Shown: positions 53,358-61,336 of the stretch, piece after piece | Layout: each line of letters opens with the position of its first letter | How positions within the stretch are numbered: the stretch's first letter is position 1 | Assembly: GCA_964488355.1 (NCBI GenBank) | Contig: CAZAUJ010000006.1 | Span: forward strand, 62,001-126,000 | Direction of reading: 5' to 3' | Source: Thermoanaerobaculum sp964488355 | Lineage (GTDB): Bacteria; Acidobacteriota; Thermoanaerobaculia; Thermoanaerobaculales; Thermoanaerobaculaceae | DNA length: 64,000 nucleotides | Position numbers and translations under genes: made by a program | The notes under the pieces: generated by a model | What the model saw: only the letters and a program-made list of their open reading frames with translations | Databases searched by the model: none | Told to the model about the DNA's origin: nothing

Positions 53358-53927
53358 ATGCAGGTAGCAGCAGACCTGAAGGCGGGGACCGTAATCCGCA
53401 GGGAGGGGGAGTTGTTCCGCGTGCTGGAAGTCCTGCACCACGGGGGTGGCGGGCAGTTTGCCGGATTTGTGGTCCTCAAGCTCCGCTCTTTGCGTACTGG
53501 CCACGGAAAGGAGCTGCGGCTGGCCCCCGACGAAAAGCTGGAAGACCTGGAGCTTACCCGTCGCCAACTAGAATACCTGTACGAGGAGGAAGGCGCCTTC
53601 GTTTTCATGGACAACGAAACCTACGAGCAGTACAGCGTGCCCAAGGAAGCCTTGGGTAGGAGGAGTGTCTTCCTCACCCCCAACGCGCAGCTGCCGGTGG
53701 AGTTTTTCGAGGATCACCCGGTGAACGTGGTTTTTCCCGAGGTGGTGGAGCTGAAGGTGGTCACCGCGCCGCCGGGTGTGCGCGATACCGACACTTCGGC
53801 CATGAAAACCGTGACCTTGGAAAACGGCATGGAAATACGGGCGCCCCAGTTCATCGAGGAGGGGGACATTGTCCGAGTGGACACGGAAACAGGTCACTAC
53901 CTGGAGCGGGTGAGACAAAAGAAATAA
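53358..53927 (+). CDS. efp: elongation factor P with altered tip loop
   Basis: 189 residues, the three-domain EF-P fold: KOW-like N-terminus, two OB-like domains, and DIVRVDTETGHYLERV at the end. EF-P relieves ribosome stalling at poly-proline stretches. The tip of domain I should read KPGKG, with a modified Lys34 in E. coli; here the aligned stretch is HHGGGGQ (27-33), so the lysine is replaced by glycine (Gly31). No arginine is there either, so neither EpmA/B nor EarP chemistry is possible on this residue. It may be an unmodified type of EF-P or a paralogue. The gene follows the groESL terminator; no promoter was resolved. Confidence 0.88.
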   Translation: MQVAADLKAGTVIRREGELFRVLEVLHHGGGGQFAGFVVLKLRSLRTGHGKELRLAPDEKLEDLELTRRQLEYLYEEEGAFVFMDNETYEQYSVPKEALGRRSVFLTPNAQLPVEFFEDHPVNVVFPEVVELKVVTAPPGVRDTDTSAMKTVTLENGMEIRAPQFIEEGDIVRVDTETGHYLERVRQKK

Positions 53928-53967
53928 GCCGTCTTTTGGCCTAGGCCGACTGCAAAGGAGGTGCCTG

Positions 53968-55401
53968 GTGGAAAGAATTCTCGTTGGCAAAGGAGAGCGA
54001 GAGGTTTTCCTGTTGCTTCCCATGGCCTGTCGGCACGGGCTCATTGCCGGGGCCACAGGAACGGGGAAAACCGTGAGCTTGCAGGTTTTGGCGGAGGGGT
54101 TTTCCCGCGCCGGTGTTCCGGTGCTGGTCACGGATATCAAGGGCGATGTGGCGGGCATCGCCTTCCCCGGAGCGGAGAAAAAAGGTTTCCTCACTCGGGC
54201 GGCCGAGCTGGGTATCGTGCCGTATCAAGGTGAGGCCTTTCCCACGGTCTTTTGGGACGTGTTTGGGGAGCAGGGGCACCCCTTGCGCGCCACCGTTTCC
54301 GATTTGGGGCCACTGCTTTTGTCCCGTTTGTTGGAGCTGTCGGAGGCCCAAGAAGGGGCCTTGAATTTGGCCTTTCGTTGGGCCGACGAGCAGGGGTTGC
54401 TCCTTTTGGACTTCAAGGACCTGGAGGCGCTCTTGCACCACCTGGGCGCTAAGCAGGGGGAGGTGAATATCCCTGCCAACAGCCTGGCGGCCATTCAGCG
54501 CCGCTTGGTCGTGCTGCAGCAGCAGGGGGCGGAGCGCTTTTTCGGCGAGCCCATGCTGGAGGTGGACGACCTTTTCCTGCGAGCGGCGGATGGGCGGGGC
54601 GCGGTGCACGTGCTGGCCTGTGAGAGGCTTTTCAACCATCCGCGGCTTTATGCCACCGTCTTGCTCTGGCTCCTTGCCGAGCTCTACGAGCATTTGCCGG
54701 AGGCGGGAGAGCTGCCCAAGCCCAAGCTCGTGCTGTTCTTCGACGAGGCGCATGTGCTGTTCGACGAAGCACCCAAGGTCCTGGTGCAAAAAATCGAGCA
54801 GGTGGTGCGGCTGGTGCGTTCCAAAGGTGTGGGCGTGTACTTCGTCACCCAAAACCCTCTGGACGTGCCTGACCAGGTGAGTGCCCAGTTAGCTCACCGC
54901 ATTCAGCATTCCCTGCGGGCTTTCACACCTAAAGAGCAAAAGGCGGTCAAGGCGGCGGCGGAAACCTTCCGTCCCAACCCCAAGCTGGATACGGCCAGCG
55001 CTATTACCGAATTGGGCATCGGCGAGGCGCTGGTTTCCATGCTGCAGGAGGACGGAACACCCTCGCCCGTAGAGCGCGTCAAGGTGGCACCGCCTACCTC
55101 CCGCGTGGGAGCGGTGAGCCCGGAAGAGCGGGCGCAAGTGCGCAAAACCAGCCCCCTGCTGGGCAAGTACGAACAGGTGGTGGACCGGGAAAGCGCCTAC
55201 GAGGTTCTGCAAAGACCCAAAGCCGCTCCCGAGAGCTTCTGGCGTGGCTGGCCCACGGGCATGGGGCCATCGCGTCCGTCGGCGCGACGCGGTGACAGCT
55301 TGGCCGAGGCCTTGCTCAAAAGCGCCGCACGCACGGTAGGCAGCACCCTCGGTCGGCAAATCGTGCGGGGGGTGTTGGGCTCGATTCTCCGAGGTCGCTA
55401 G
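53968..55401 (+). CDS. HerA/DUF853-type P-loop ATPase
   Basis: 477 residues from GTG 53968 with GGAGGTG upstream. Walker A GATGTGKTVSLQ (~28-39), Walker B VLFFDEAHVLFDEAP (~253-267) and a long C-terminal region (VTQNPLDVPDQVSAQLAHRIQ, HSLRAFTPKEQKAVKAAAETF) match the YjgR/DUF853 family of HerA-like ATPases. The biochemical role in bacteria is not known; DNA translocation or helicase activity is inferred from fold. No NurA-like nuclease is adjacent, unlike archaeal herA loci. It is separate from efp by 40 bases. Confidence 0.85.
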   Translation: MERILVGKGEREVFLLLPMACRHGLIAGATGTGKTVSLQVLAEGFSRAGVPVLVTDIKGDVAGIAFPGAEKKGFLTRAAELGIVPYQGEAFPTVFWDVFGEQGHPLRATVSDLGPLLLSRLLELSEAQEGALNLAFRWADEQGLLLLDFKDLEALLHHLGAKQGEVNIPANSLAAIQRRLVVLQQQGAERFFGEPMLEVDDLFLRAADGRGAVHVLACERLFNHPRLYATVLLWLLAELYEHLPEAGELPKPKLVLFFDEAHVLFDEAPKVLVQKIEQVVRLVRSKGVGVYFVTQNPLDVPDQVSAQLAHRIQHSLRAFTPKEQKAVKAAAETFRPNPKLDTASAITELGIGEALVSMLQEDGTPSPVERVKVAPPTSRVGAVSPEERAQVRKTSPLLGKYEQVVDRESAYEVLQRPKAAPESFWRGWPTGMGPSRPSARRGDSLAEALLKSAARTVGSTLGRQIVRGVLGSILRGR

Positions 55402-55406
55402 CGCCC

Positions 55407-57608
55407 TCATACCTGCCACTGGTACGAGAGCTTGAGGAACAGCGAGCGCTGGGTGGTGGCGGCGGCCACGTGGTGGTTGCCCGCTTCCTCGTCGCCGGCG
55501 CCCAGGTACAGGAGGGTTTGCGGGCTGAGCTTGTAGGCGAACAGCAACTGGTGGCGCCATTCGCGGGAAAGGGGCTCAGGGGGCTCGGGAAAACGCCAAG
55601 GGCAGGTGCGCAGATAGCTGTACTGCGTGAGCAGACGGAGGAAACTGCGCACGGTGAAATAGTAAACCACGCGCAGCTCCCCCACCAGGGCGCGGTACAG
55701 CTCGCCTTCAGCCACCGCCAGCCGCTCCGCTGAAAAGTCGCCCTGAAGGTAAAGGTGCCGGCCCAAGTTGAGGGTGAACCCAGGGGAGACCTCCCAGCGG
55801 GTGGCGGGACGGTTTCCTGAATAGTCGATGGCATCTCCGCCTTCCACACCGCAGGAGGCGGTGAGATCACCGGAAAAGCGCACGTTGGCAAAGACTCGGA
55901 ACCCTCGCCCTGAAAACTCCTTTTCCTGCCAACCCTTGCGGTACTGAAAAAGCGTCAGGAACACCATCGATTGCAGGGGGCCCTGATACCGACCCATGAG
56001 GCGGGTGGTTTCCTCCAAGAGCTTGCCGCGCTGGTCCTCGAAGCGCTGGACCTCAGCGCCGATGGCCAGACGGGAGAACCAATCTCCCTCTCCTCCCCAG
56101 AAGATGCGTTGGGCCCCCACTTCGCCCCCTCGCACCCCCACCCGAGGCAAGAATCCCAGATCGGCGCGAAACCCCTCGTCCACGTGGCGAGCCCAGGCCC
56201 AGGCTTCCCAGTGGCGGTTGGCGTGGGAGAAGCTGGCTTCCCAGGCTGAGCCCCGGTGCCTCGTCCCGGCTTGTTCGGCCAAATCCGGGTGGTTGGGGTA
56301 CTCGGTGGAAGACCACAGCCACTGCCAGCTCAACGTACTGCTGGTGGACAGGCGCAAAAGCCCGTCCCACCCACCTGTTTGGCTGGTCAGACCGCGGCCC
56401 TGGCGGCGGGTGAACAGCAGACCCAGGGTGGAGGCGCGGCCCAGGTCGTGGCGATACCGGCCGATCAGCGCGGTGGAGGGCAGGGGAAGCTGCACGCTGG
56501 AGGAGGTTTGCGAGCCGGGGAGGATGAGGGGTGTGATGCTGTCGCGCACGGCCAACAGGCCGAAAGCCGAGTCCTTTGCTTTGCCCGTTAGCTTGACCCC
56601 CCAATCCGGATCGGCCATGGTGCGCGTGTACACCGCTTGCAGGGGAGTGGCGAAGTAGTCACTTCCTTCCAAGAAAAATGGCCTTTTTTCGGGGAAAAAG
56701 AGGGTAAACACGCGGTTAATCGAAAGCTTCTTCGCATCAGCTTCCACCTGGGAAAAATCAGGGTTGAGGGTGAGGTTGACTGAGATGTTGGGCGTAACAC
56801 CCCAGAGCAGAGAGGCCCCCGCTTCGCCTTCTTTCGTCGCGGGGGACAAAAAAGGGTCGGCAAGGTCCGCTCGCTCCTGGGTCCGGGCAGCCACCCAGGT
56901 GGGGTTCAGCTCCACCTGCCGCCCCGGGCGCGCGGAGGAAAAACCGGCAATGGTTGTTAGCTGGCAGAGGGAGCAGGGGTTGTCGCGGTTCATGGGCTGG
57001 GAAAAAAAGATTCGGCGCAAGGACCGGGGATAGGAACGCAGGGCAGCAAACCCAAAGTGCTTTTCTTGCTGGCCGGCGGCAAAGCGCAGCGCGGAAAAGG
57101 GGATGCGGATTTCCACCTGGTAACCGAAGGGGGTCAGCTGTGCGGCCGCCTGCCACACGGCATCCCAGCGGAAGTCCTCGTCCTCGCCGAAAGGTGTGGC
57201 GGTGCGCACCGCGTCGCCCTGCACGCCCATGGGGTTGACAAGGAACTGAAAGGCTCGGCGGCGGTCGGCAAAGGTGTCCAGGATAATCCCTACGAAATCG
57301 TCGCGGAAAAACTGATCGCGATCGGACACGTGGGCGCGCACCTCCTGAGGATTGGGGTCGTAGGCGAGGAAGCCCACGTAAAAGGCTTCGTTGGTGCTAA
57401 ACAGCAGGCAGTCGGTGCGCACCATGGCGGGAACCGAATCACCCGGCTCCACCTCATAGGGCAGGCCTACCAGCAAGGCCTGCCCCCAAGCCTGTTCGTC
57501 GAGCTGGCCATCCACTGTCACCGCCACGTTCAACTCGGGAACCTGCAGCTGTGCCGACGCCTCGAGCGAAAACAGGAAGACACCCACGGTCAGCACCACC
57601 CGACGCAC
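55407..57608 (-). CDS. outer-membrane DUF5916 protein with CBM9-like N-terminus
   Basis: 733 residues. GTG 57608 is chosen because it opens a signal peptide (VVLTVGVFLFSLEASA) and has GGGAGG upstream. Residues ~25-210 are a CBM9-like domain (VDGQLDEQAWGQA, FYVGFLAYDP, FQFLVNPMGVQGD) that binds carbohydrates in other proteins. The remainder is a DUF5916 beta-barrel region with INRVFTLFFPEKRPFFLEGSDYF as its hallmark and a final LFLKLSYQWQV strand typical of outer-membrane insertion. Function is unknown; a role in polysaccharide uptake or degradation is plausible. It ends 5 bases after the convergent HerA-like gene. Confidence 0.82.
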   Translation of the reverse strand: MRRVVLTVGVFLFSLEASAQLQVPELNVAVTVDGQLDEQAWGQALLVGLPYEVEPGDSVPAMVRTDCLLFSTNEAFYVGFLAYDPNPQEVRAHVSDRDQFFRDDFVGIILDTFADRRRAFQFLVNPMGVQGDAVRTATPFGEDEDFRWDAVWQAAAQLTPFGYQVEIRIPFSALRFAAGQQEKHFGFAALRSYPRSLRRIFFSQPMNRDNPCSLCQLTTIAGFSSARPGRQVELNPTWVAARTQERADLADPFLSPATKEGEAGASLLWGVTPNISVNLTLNPDFSQVEADAKKLSINRVFTLFFPEKRPFFLEGSDYFATPLQAVYTRTMADPDWGVKLTGKAKDSAFGLLAVRDSITPLILPGSQTSSSVQLPLPSTALIGRYRHDLGRASTLGLLFTRRQGRGLTSQTGGWDGLLRLSTSSTLSWQWLWSSTEYPNHPDLAEQAGTRHRGSAWEASFSHANRHWEAWAWARHVDEGFRADLGFLPRVGVRGGEVGAQRIFWGGEGDWFSRLAIGAEVQRFEDQRGKLLEETTRLMGRYQGPLQSMVFLTLFQYRKGWQEKEFSGRGFRVFANVRFSGDLTASCGVEGGDAIDYSGNRPATRWEVSPGFTLNLGRHLYLQGDFSAERLAVAEGELYRALVGELRVVYYFTVRSFLRLLTQYSYLRTCPWRFPEPPEPLSREWRHQLLFAYKLSPQTLLYLGAGDEEAGNHHVAAATTQRSLFLKLSYQWQV

Positions 57609-57792
57609 ACCCACCTCCCGCCGGCACCCCGGCGCGCCTCTTTTACGGGTCAATGGCGGCAAGGTTGCGAAACCTGGCAGCTCTTGCCGAGAAGAATATC
57701 CGGAATTGGCCGAGGGTTCATGAGGGGCGCTGTGGTGTTGCTGGATCGCGGGCAACTTGCGCCGGAGGGACGTGCCCAGCCGGGTGGGTAAA

Positions 57793-57832
57793 GGCCACGT
57801 GTGTGGCCACCGAGCAAAAAGACCGCAGTCTT
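57793..57832 (-). terminator. double hairpin, likely terminator of the Memo-AMMECR1 operon
   Basis: On the minus strand AAGAC-TGCG-GTCTT is followed by TTT (57832-57816). A second perfect hairpin, GGCCAC/GTGGCC around 4 bases, lies at 57793-57808. Stem one is short but the U-run and position 34 bases after the stop of the fusion gene support termination. Confidence 0.5.
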
Positions 57833-57865
57833 ACCACCCAGCGCAGGCCACGCTGGAAGGGTGCG

Positions 57866-59311
57866 CTAGCCTTCCTCGGCAAACACCTGGGCGGTGAAGA
57901 CGGAAAGCTGGGCCTGTCGCCAGGCCTCGGGCGGCAAGCCGGCTTTTCTTGCCAGCTGGGCCAGGAAGGTCTCCAAATCCCAGCCGGTTTCGGTGGCGAC
58001 CTGGGGCAGGAAAACCGCGCGGGCCGGGCCCTTTTCCAACACCACCCCGTGTTCTCCCAGGCGAATGGCGCTGAGGTCGGCCGCCCGCTGGGCTGGCGAA
58101 AGCACAGAAACCTCCACCTCCAGCTGGTCCAGCTCGGCCAGACGGACCGGTGGGAAGCGTGGGTCGTAGAGCACCTGTACGGCACAGTGGACCACCGTAT
58201 CCACCAAGCTTCCCACGGGTTCCAGGGAGCCGATGCAGCCGCGCAAGGCGTGGTTGCCCTTGGTGTGCAGGGTGACGAAGGCCCCGGCGGGCGCCAAGAG
58301 GTTAGGGCTGAGGGGGTTTTCAGCGAACCAAAGGGCGAGCTGTTCCTCCCGGGTTAGGTGGGTGAGCATGGTGGCGCGGGCCAGGCCCAAGAGGGCCCGC
58401 TGCTCCCCTTCGGCCAGGGTCCCCAGGGCAGTGTCTGGCTCGCTTCGCCAGCTGCCAAAAGTACCGGCAAAACCCACCGCCACGTAGGTCACCACCTGGC
58501 GCCAGTCGCCGCTCGCCTCGCCCGAGGTGCTCACGTGGAGGATGCGTCCGCAGCCGGCAAAGGTGTGGCTCAAAAGCTGCAGGAGGACGGCAATGGGTTT
58601 GGCACCGCACACGCTGTCGTCGCTCACCTCCACCTGGTGCCAAAAGCCGCGCACGTCCAACGCTGCGGTGCGGCCAGCGGTGCGCTGCGCGCGCAAGGCC
58701 AGACGGGGGCCAAGGCTCGGCCCCTCGGGGAAAACCACGTAGCCGTAGGGCCGGCCGTGATGGGTGAAGTCGGAAGAAACCACTACTACCGTGGCTTCGT
58801 CCAGAAGGGGCGCCAGGGCTTGGGCCAGGGAAACCGTTTCGTGCAGGGTGGTGTGGTTTCCCACCAGCAGCGGCACGAGCCGCGCCTGCGCCGCTTTTAC
58901 CTGCAAAAAAGGAAGCTCCACCTCCAGGCAGTGCTCGGGGTCATGCGCCAGGTGCGGCCCCCCGAAAAGGGAGAGCTCCCGCAGCCGGGCCAAGGCCTCC
59001 TGGTCCAGCCCCATCTCGCCCAGCGGGGTGGCAAAGGCGCGCACCTGCGGTGCCGGCAGCGCCGCCCCAGAAAAAGAACGGTAGTGGGAGGGGCCTATAA
59101 GCACAATGCGTCGGGCGTCCTCGGGGAGGGAGGCAAAGGCGTGAGCGGCCGTGCGGCCGGAATACACGTAACCCGCGTGGGGAGCAATCACGGCCCGACA
59201 CGGCCCGTTGGCTTTGACCTCCGCCAGCAGCTGTTCCACCTGGTGCAAAAGCTCGGCGGCGGAGGAGGGGTAGAAGCTACCTGCTACGGCTGGGGGGCGC
59301 ACGCTGCTCAA
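57866..59311 (-). CDS. Memo-AMMECR1 fusion (AmmeMemoRadiSam B and A in one protein)
   Basis: 481 residues. Residues 1-~275 are a Memo-type domain (VRPPAVAGSFYPSSAAEL, VIAPHAGYVYSGRTAAHAF, LIGPSHY, SSDFTHHGRPYGY) related to extradiol dioxygenases. Residues ~300-481 are AMMECR1 (GAFVTLHTKGNHALRGCIGSLEP, the near-invariant LRGCIGS motif). In many bacteria and archaea these two are encoded beside a radical SAM enzyme as the AmmeMemoRadiSam set. Here they are fused and the radical SAM gene is not adjacent. Function is unknown. It overlaps the symporter gene by 4 bases, so it is co-transcribed with it. Confidence 0.9.
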   Translation of the reverse strand: MSSVRPPAVAGSFYPSSAAELLHQVEQLLAEVKANGPCRAVIAPHAGYVYSGRTAAHAFASLPEDARRIVLIGPSHYRSFSGAALPAPQVRAFATPLGEMGLDQEALARLRELSLFGGPHLAHDPEHCLEVELPFLQVKAAQARLVPLLVGNHTTLHETVSLAQALAPLLDEATVVVVSSDFTHHGRPYGYVVFPEGPSLGPRLALRAQRTAGRTAALDVRGFWHQVEVSDDSVCGAKPIAVLLQLLSHTFAGCGRILHVSTSGEASGDWRQVVTYVAVGFAGTFGSWRSEPDTALGTLAEGEQRALLGLARATMLTHLTREEQLALWFAENPLSPNLLAPAGAFVTLHTKGNHALRGCIGSLEPVGSLVDTVVHCAVQVLYDPRFPPVRLAELDQLEVEVSVLSPAQRAADLSAIRLGEHGVVLEKGPARAVFLPQVATETGWDLETFLAQLARKAGLPPEAWRQAQLSVFTAQVFAEEG

Positions 59312-60708
59312 GGTGAGCTCCTTTCTTCCTTACAAATAAGCCCACCACGCCTGTTTGGCAAGACGCGGTCCGCCAGCCAGATGAGGGTAGAAACGCCCAG
59401 GGCAGGAAAGACCGGCTCCAGGCCCAAGGGGTAGCCTCCCTCGGGGCTGCGCAGGAGGATCCATCCGCTGGCCGTCGCGGCAGCGGCTAGCAAGGAAGCC
59501 ACAGCTCCGCGGGCCGAGTAGCGGAAACGGCGGGGTGCATGGGAGGAGATCAGGGGCAAGAGCAAGCTGGCGGTGACGATGCTGCCCACATCGTGCCAAA
59601 TGGCCACCACGCTGCCCAAAGCCCAAGCGAGGGCCGCCGCAGCCGCCGCCAGCAGCGTGAGGCTGGCCACGATGGAACGTCGCTCGCCAGGTCCGCTTTG
59701 CCCCGGCAACAGGTCGTGTCCCAAGGTGGCGGCAGCGAGAAAGAGGTAGGAGTGGGCGGTGGAGGAAACGGTGGCAAAAAGGCCTACGGCGAAAAGGGCG
59801 TTGAGTGCCGGTGGCAGGACCAAAGCTCCCAAGGCGGGGTAGCTCAAACCGGGCTGGGAAAGGTCGGGAAGCAAGACCCGCGCCGCCAAACCGGAGAAGG
59901 TGGTGAGGAAATCGAAAACCACCCAGAAGGCCACCGAAATCAGCACGCCATTGCGGGCCACACGGGGGGAGTACGCAGCGTAGCACCGCTGGTAGAAGGT
60001 GGGCTCTACTAGGGTTTGTAGGGCAATGACGTACCACACGGCAATGCCCTGAAAGCCCAGGCCGCCGGTGAGCGAGCGGTGCGAGTCAGGGAGAGCTTGC
60101 CACAAGCCGGAAAAGCCGCCGAGCTTGCCCAGGGCAACGGGGAGCAACAAGGCAAAGGCCAGGTACATAAGGGCGAACTGCAGCAGGTTGGCGCGCACCA
60201 CGCTGCGAAACCCGCCCCAAAGCACCGAGCCCACAGTCAACAGCGCACCGAGCAGTAGCCCCCAGGGCCGCGCCACGCCGAAGTAGGCCTCGGCCAGCTG
60301 CGCCAGCATGAGCACGTAGGCGGCGGGAATGGCCATGAGCAGCACCAGGAGGGCGCCTACGCGTCCCGCCCAGGGGCCGAAGGCTGCGCTCAGCTGCTCG
60401 GGGATGGAAAGGGCGGCGCTTTGTCGCGCCCTTTCTGCCAAGCCAAAGGCGAAAAGCACGGCGGCCAGGTAGTAGGGGACCCCGAACACCAGCCAGTTGG
60501 CCAAACCGAAGCGGTAAGAAAACTCCCCCACGCCCAAGATGCCCCCGTACCAGGTGGCCACCAGCGTGGCCACAAACGGGCCCAGGGTCAAGCGGCGGCC
60601 CGCCAGCAGGTATTCCAGCTGCTCGCGCGTGTACCCCCAGCGGTCCAAGAGCACCAGCACCGCCCCGTAGGTAAGGAAAGCCAAAAGGATCCACGGCTGC
60701 GCGCCCAT
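59308..60708 (-). CDS. sodium:solute symporter (SSS) family protein
   Basis: 466 residues with ~13 transmembrane helices. GYTREQLEYLLAGRRLTLGPFVATLVATWYGG is a typical SSS N-terminus, and GGFRSVVRANLLQFALMYLAF is the family core. Substrate is unknown. It ends in a 4-base overlap with the Memo-AMMECR1 gene, which hints that both are expressed together. Related symporters take up solutes such as proline, pantothenate or short acids; the sequence does not distinguish them. Confidence 0.85.
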   Translation of the reverse strand: MGAQPWILLAFLTYGAVLVLLDRWGYTREQLEYLLAGRRLTLGPFVATLVATWYGGILGVGEFSYRFGLANWLVFGVPYYLAAVLFAFGLAERARQSAALSIPEQLSAAFGPWAGRVGALLVLLMAIPAAYVLMLAQLAEAYFGVARPWGLLLGALLTVGSVLWGGFRSVVRANLLQFALMYLAFALLLPVALGKLGGFSGLWQALPDSHRSLTGGLGFQGIAVWYVIALQTLVEPTFYQRCYAAYSPRVARNGVLISVAFWVVFDFLTTFSGLAARVLLPDLSQPGLSYPALGALVLPPALNALFAVGLFATVSSTAHSYLFLAAATLGHDLLPGQSGPGERRSIVASLTLLAAAAAALAWALGSVVAIWHDVGSIVTASLLLPLISSHAPRRFRYSARGAVASLLAAAATASGWILLRSPEGGYPLGLEPVFPALGVSTLIWLADRVLPNRRGGLICKEERSSP

Positions 60709-60865
60709 GGTGCCACTGTAGCCAGAGCCAACGCTTCCGCCAAGGGCTGCGGCGCTTTCTAGCCTTGGGTAGAGAGCCCCACCGGTTTGCCCCTGGGGCT
60801 GCTACCAGACCTCGAGTGCCTTTTCCGCAAGCCTCATGACATCATCTGTCCGGCCAAGGAGGGTA

Positions 60866-61316
60866 ATGAGCCAAACGGTCTTGCCGGATCCCATGACCCA
60901 ACAGCACGCTGGGGCCTCAGTCCCACCCGCGGTCATTGCGCACCTCCGGCGCACGGCCGTGGGTGCTTCTTTTCGTGGTGCTCGGGTTTTTGGGGGCAGC
61001 GGGTGCAGCGGCTATATCGGCGGTCTCTGCTGTGGTTTTTGCGGTCAAACCGGAGGTTGAGCTTCCCTCTGACGTCTTTCTTCTTTTCCTGCTGGCCATT
61101 TTCTCCGTTGCCTCAGCAATTCCGCCTTTCTTCCTCGTTCAGTACGCCAGGGCCATTAACAGGCTCCGTTCCACCGGCGGTTGGGCTTTCCTCGAGTTGG
61201 CGGTGAAACACCAAAAGGACAATTGGCGCTTGCTAAGGATCATTTTATTGCTTGCCTACCTCATCATCCGAGCTGGGTTGCTTATCGGGGGGATGGGGAG
61301 CGTTTTGCAGCGATAG
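60866..61316 (+). pseudogene. DUF5362-like small membrane protein, apparent +1 frameshift
   Basis: A good start (ATG 60866, ribosome site AAGGAGGG) reads MSQTVLPDPMTQQ... up to HLRRT, then runs into an unrelated frame that stops at 61060. The next frame, from ~60954, reads RPWVLLFVVLGFLGAAGAA and continues through three hydrophobic segments and LELAVKHQKDNWRLLRIILL to 61316. Skipping one base near 60953 joins them into a protein of about 149 residues of the DUF5362 style. This may be a sequencing/assembly error, a real inactivating frameshift, or a recoding site. If intact it would start instead at TTG 60936, which has no ribosome site. Confidence 0.6.
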
Positions 61317-61336
61317 CCGCGCCTAGCCCTCAGCTT

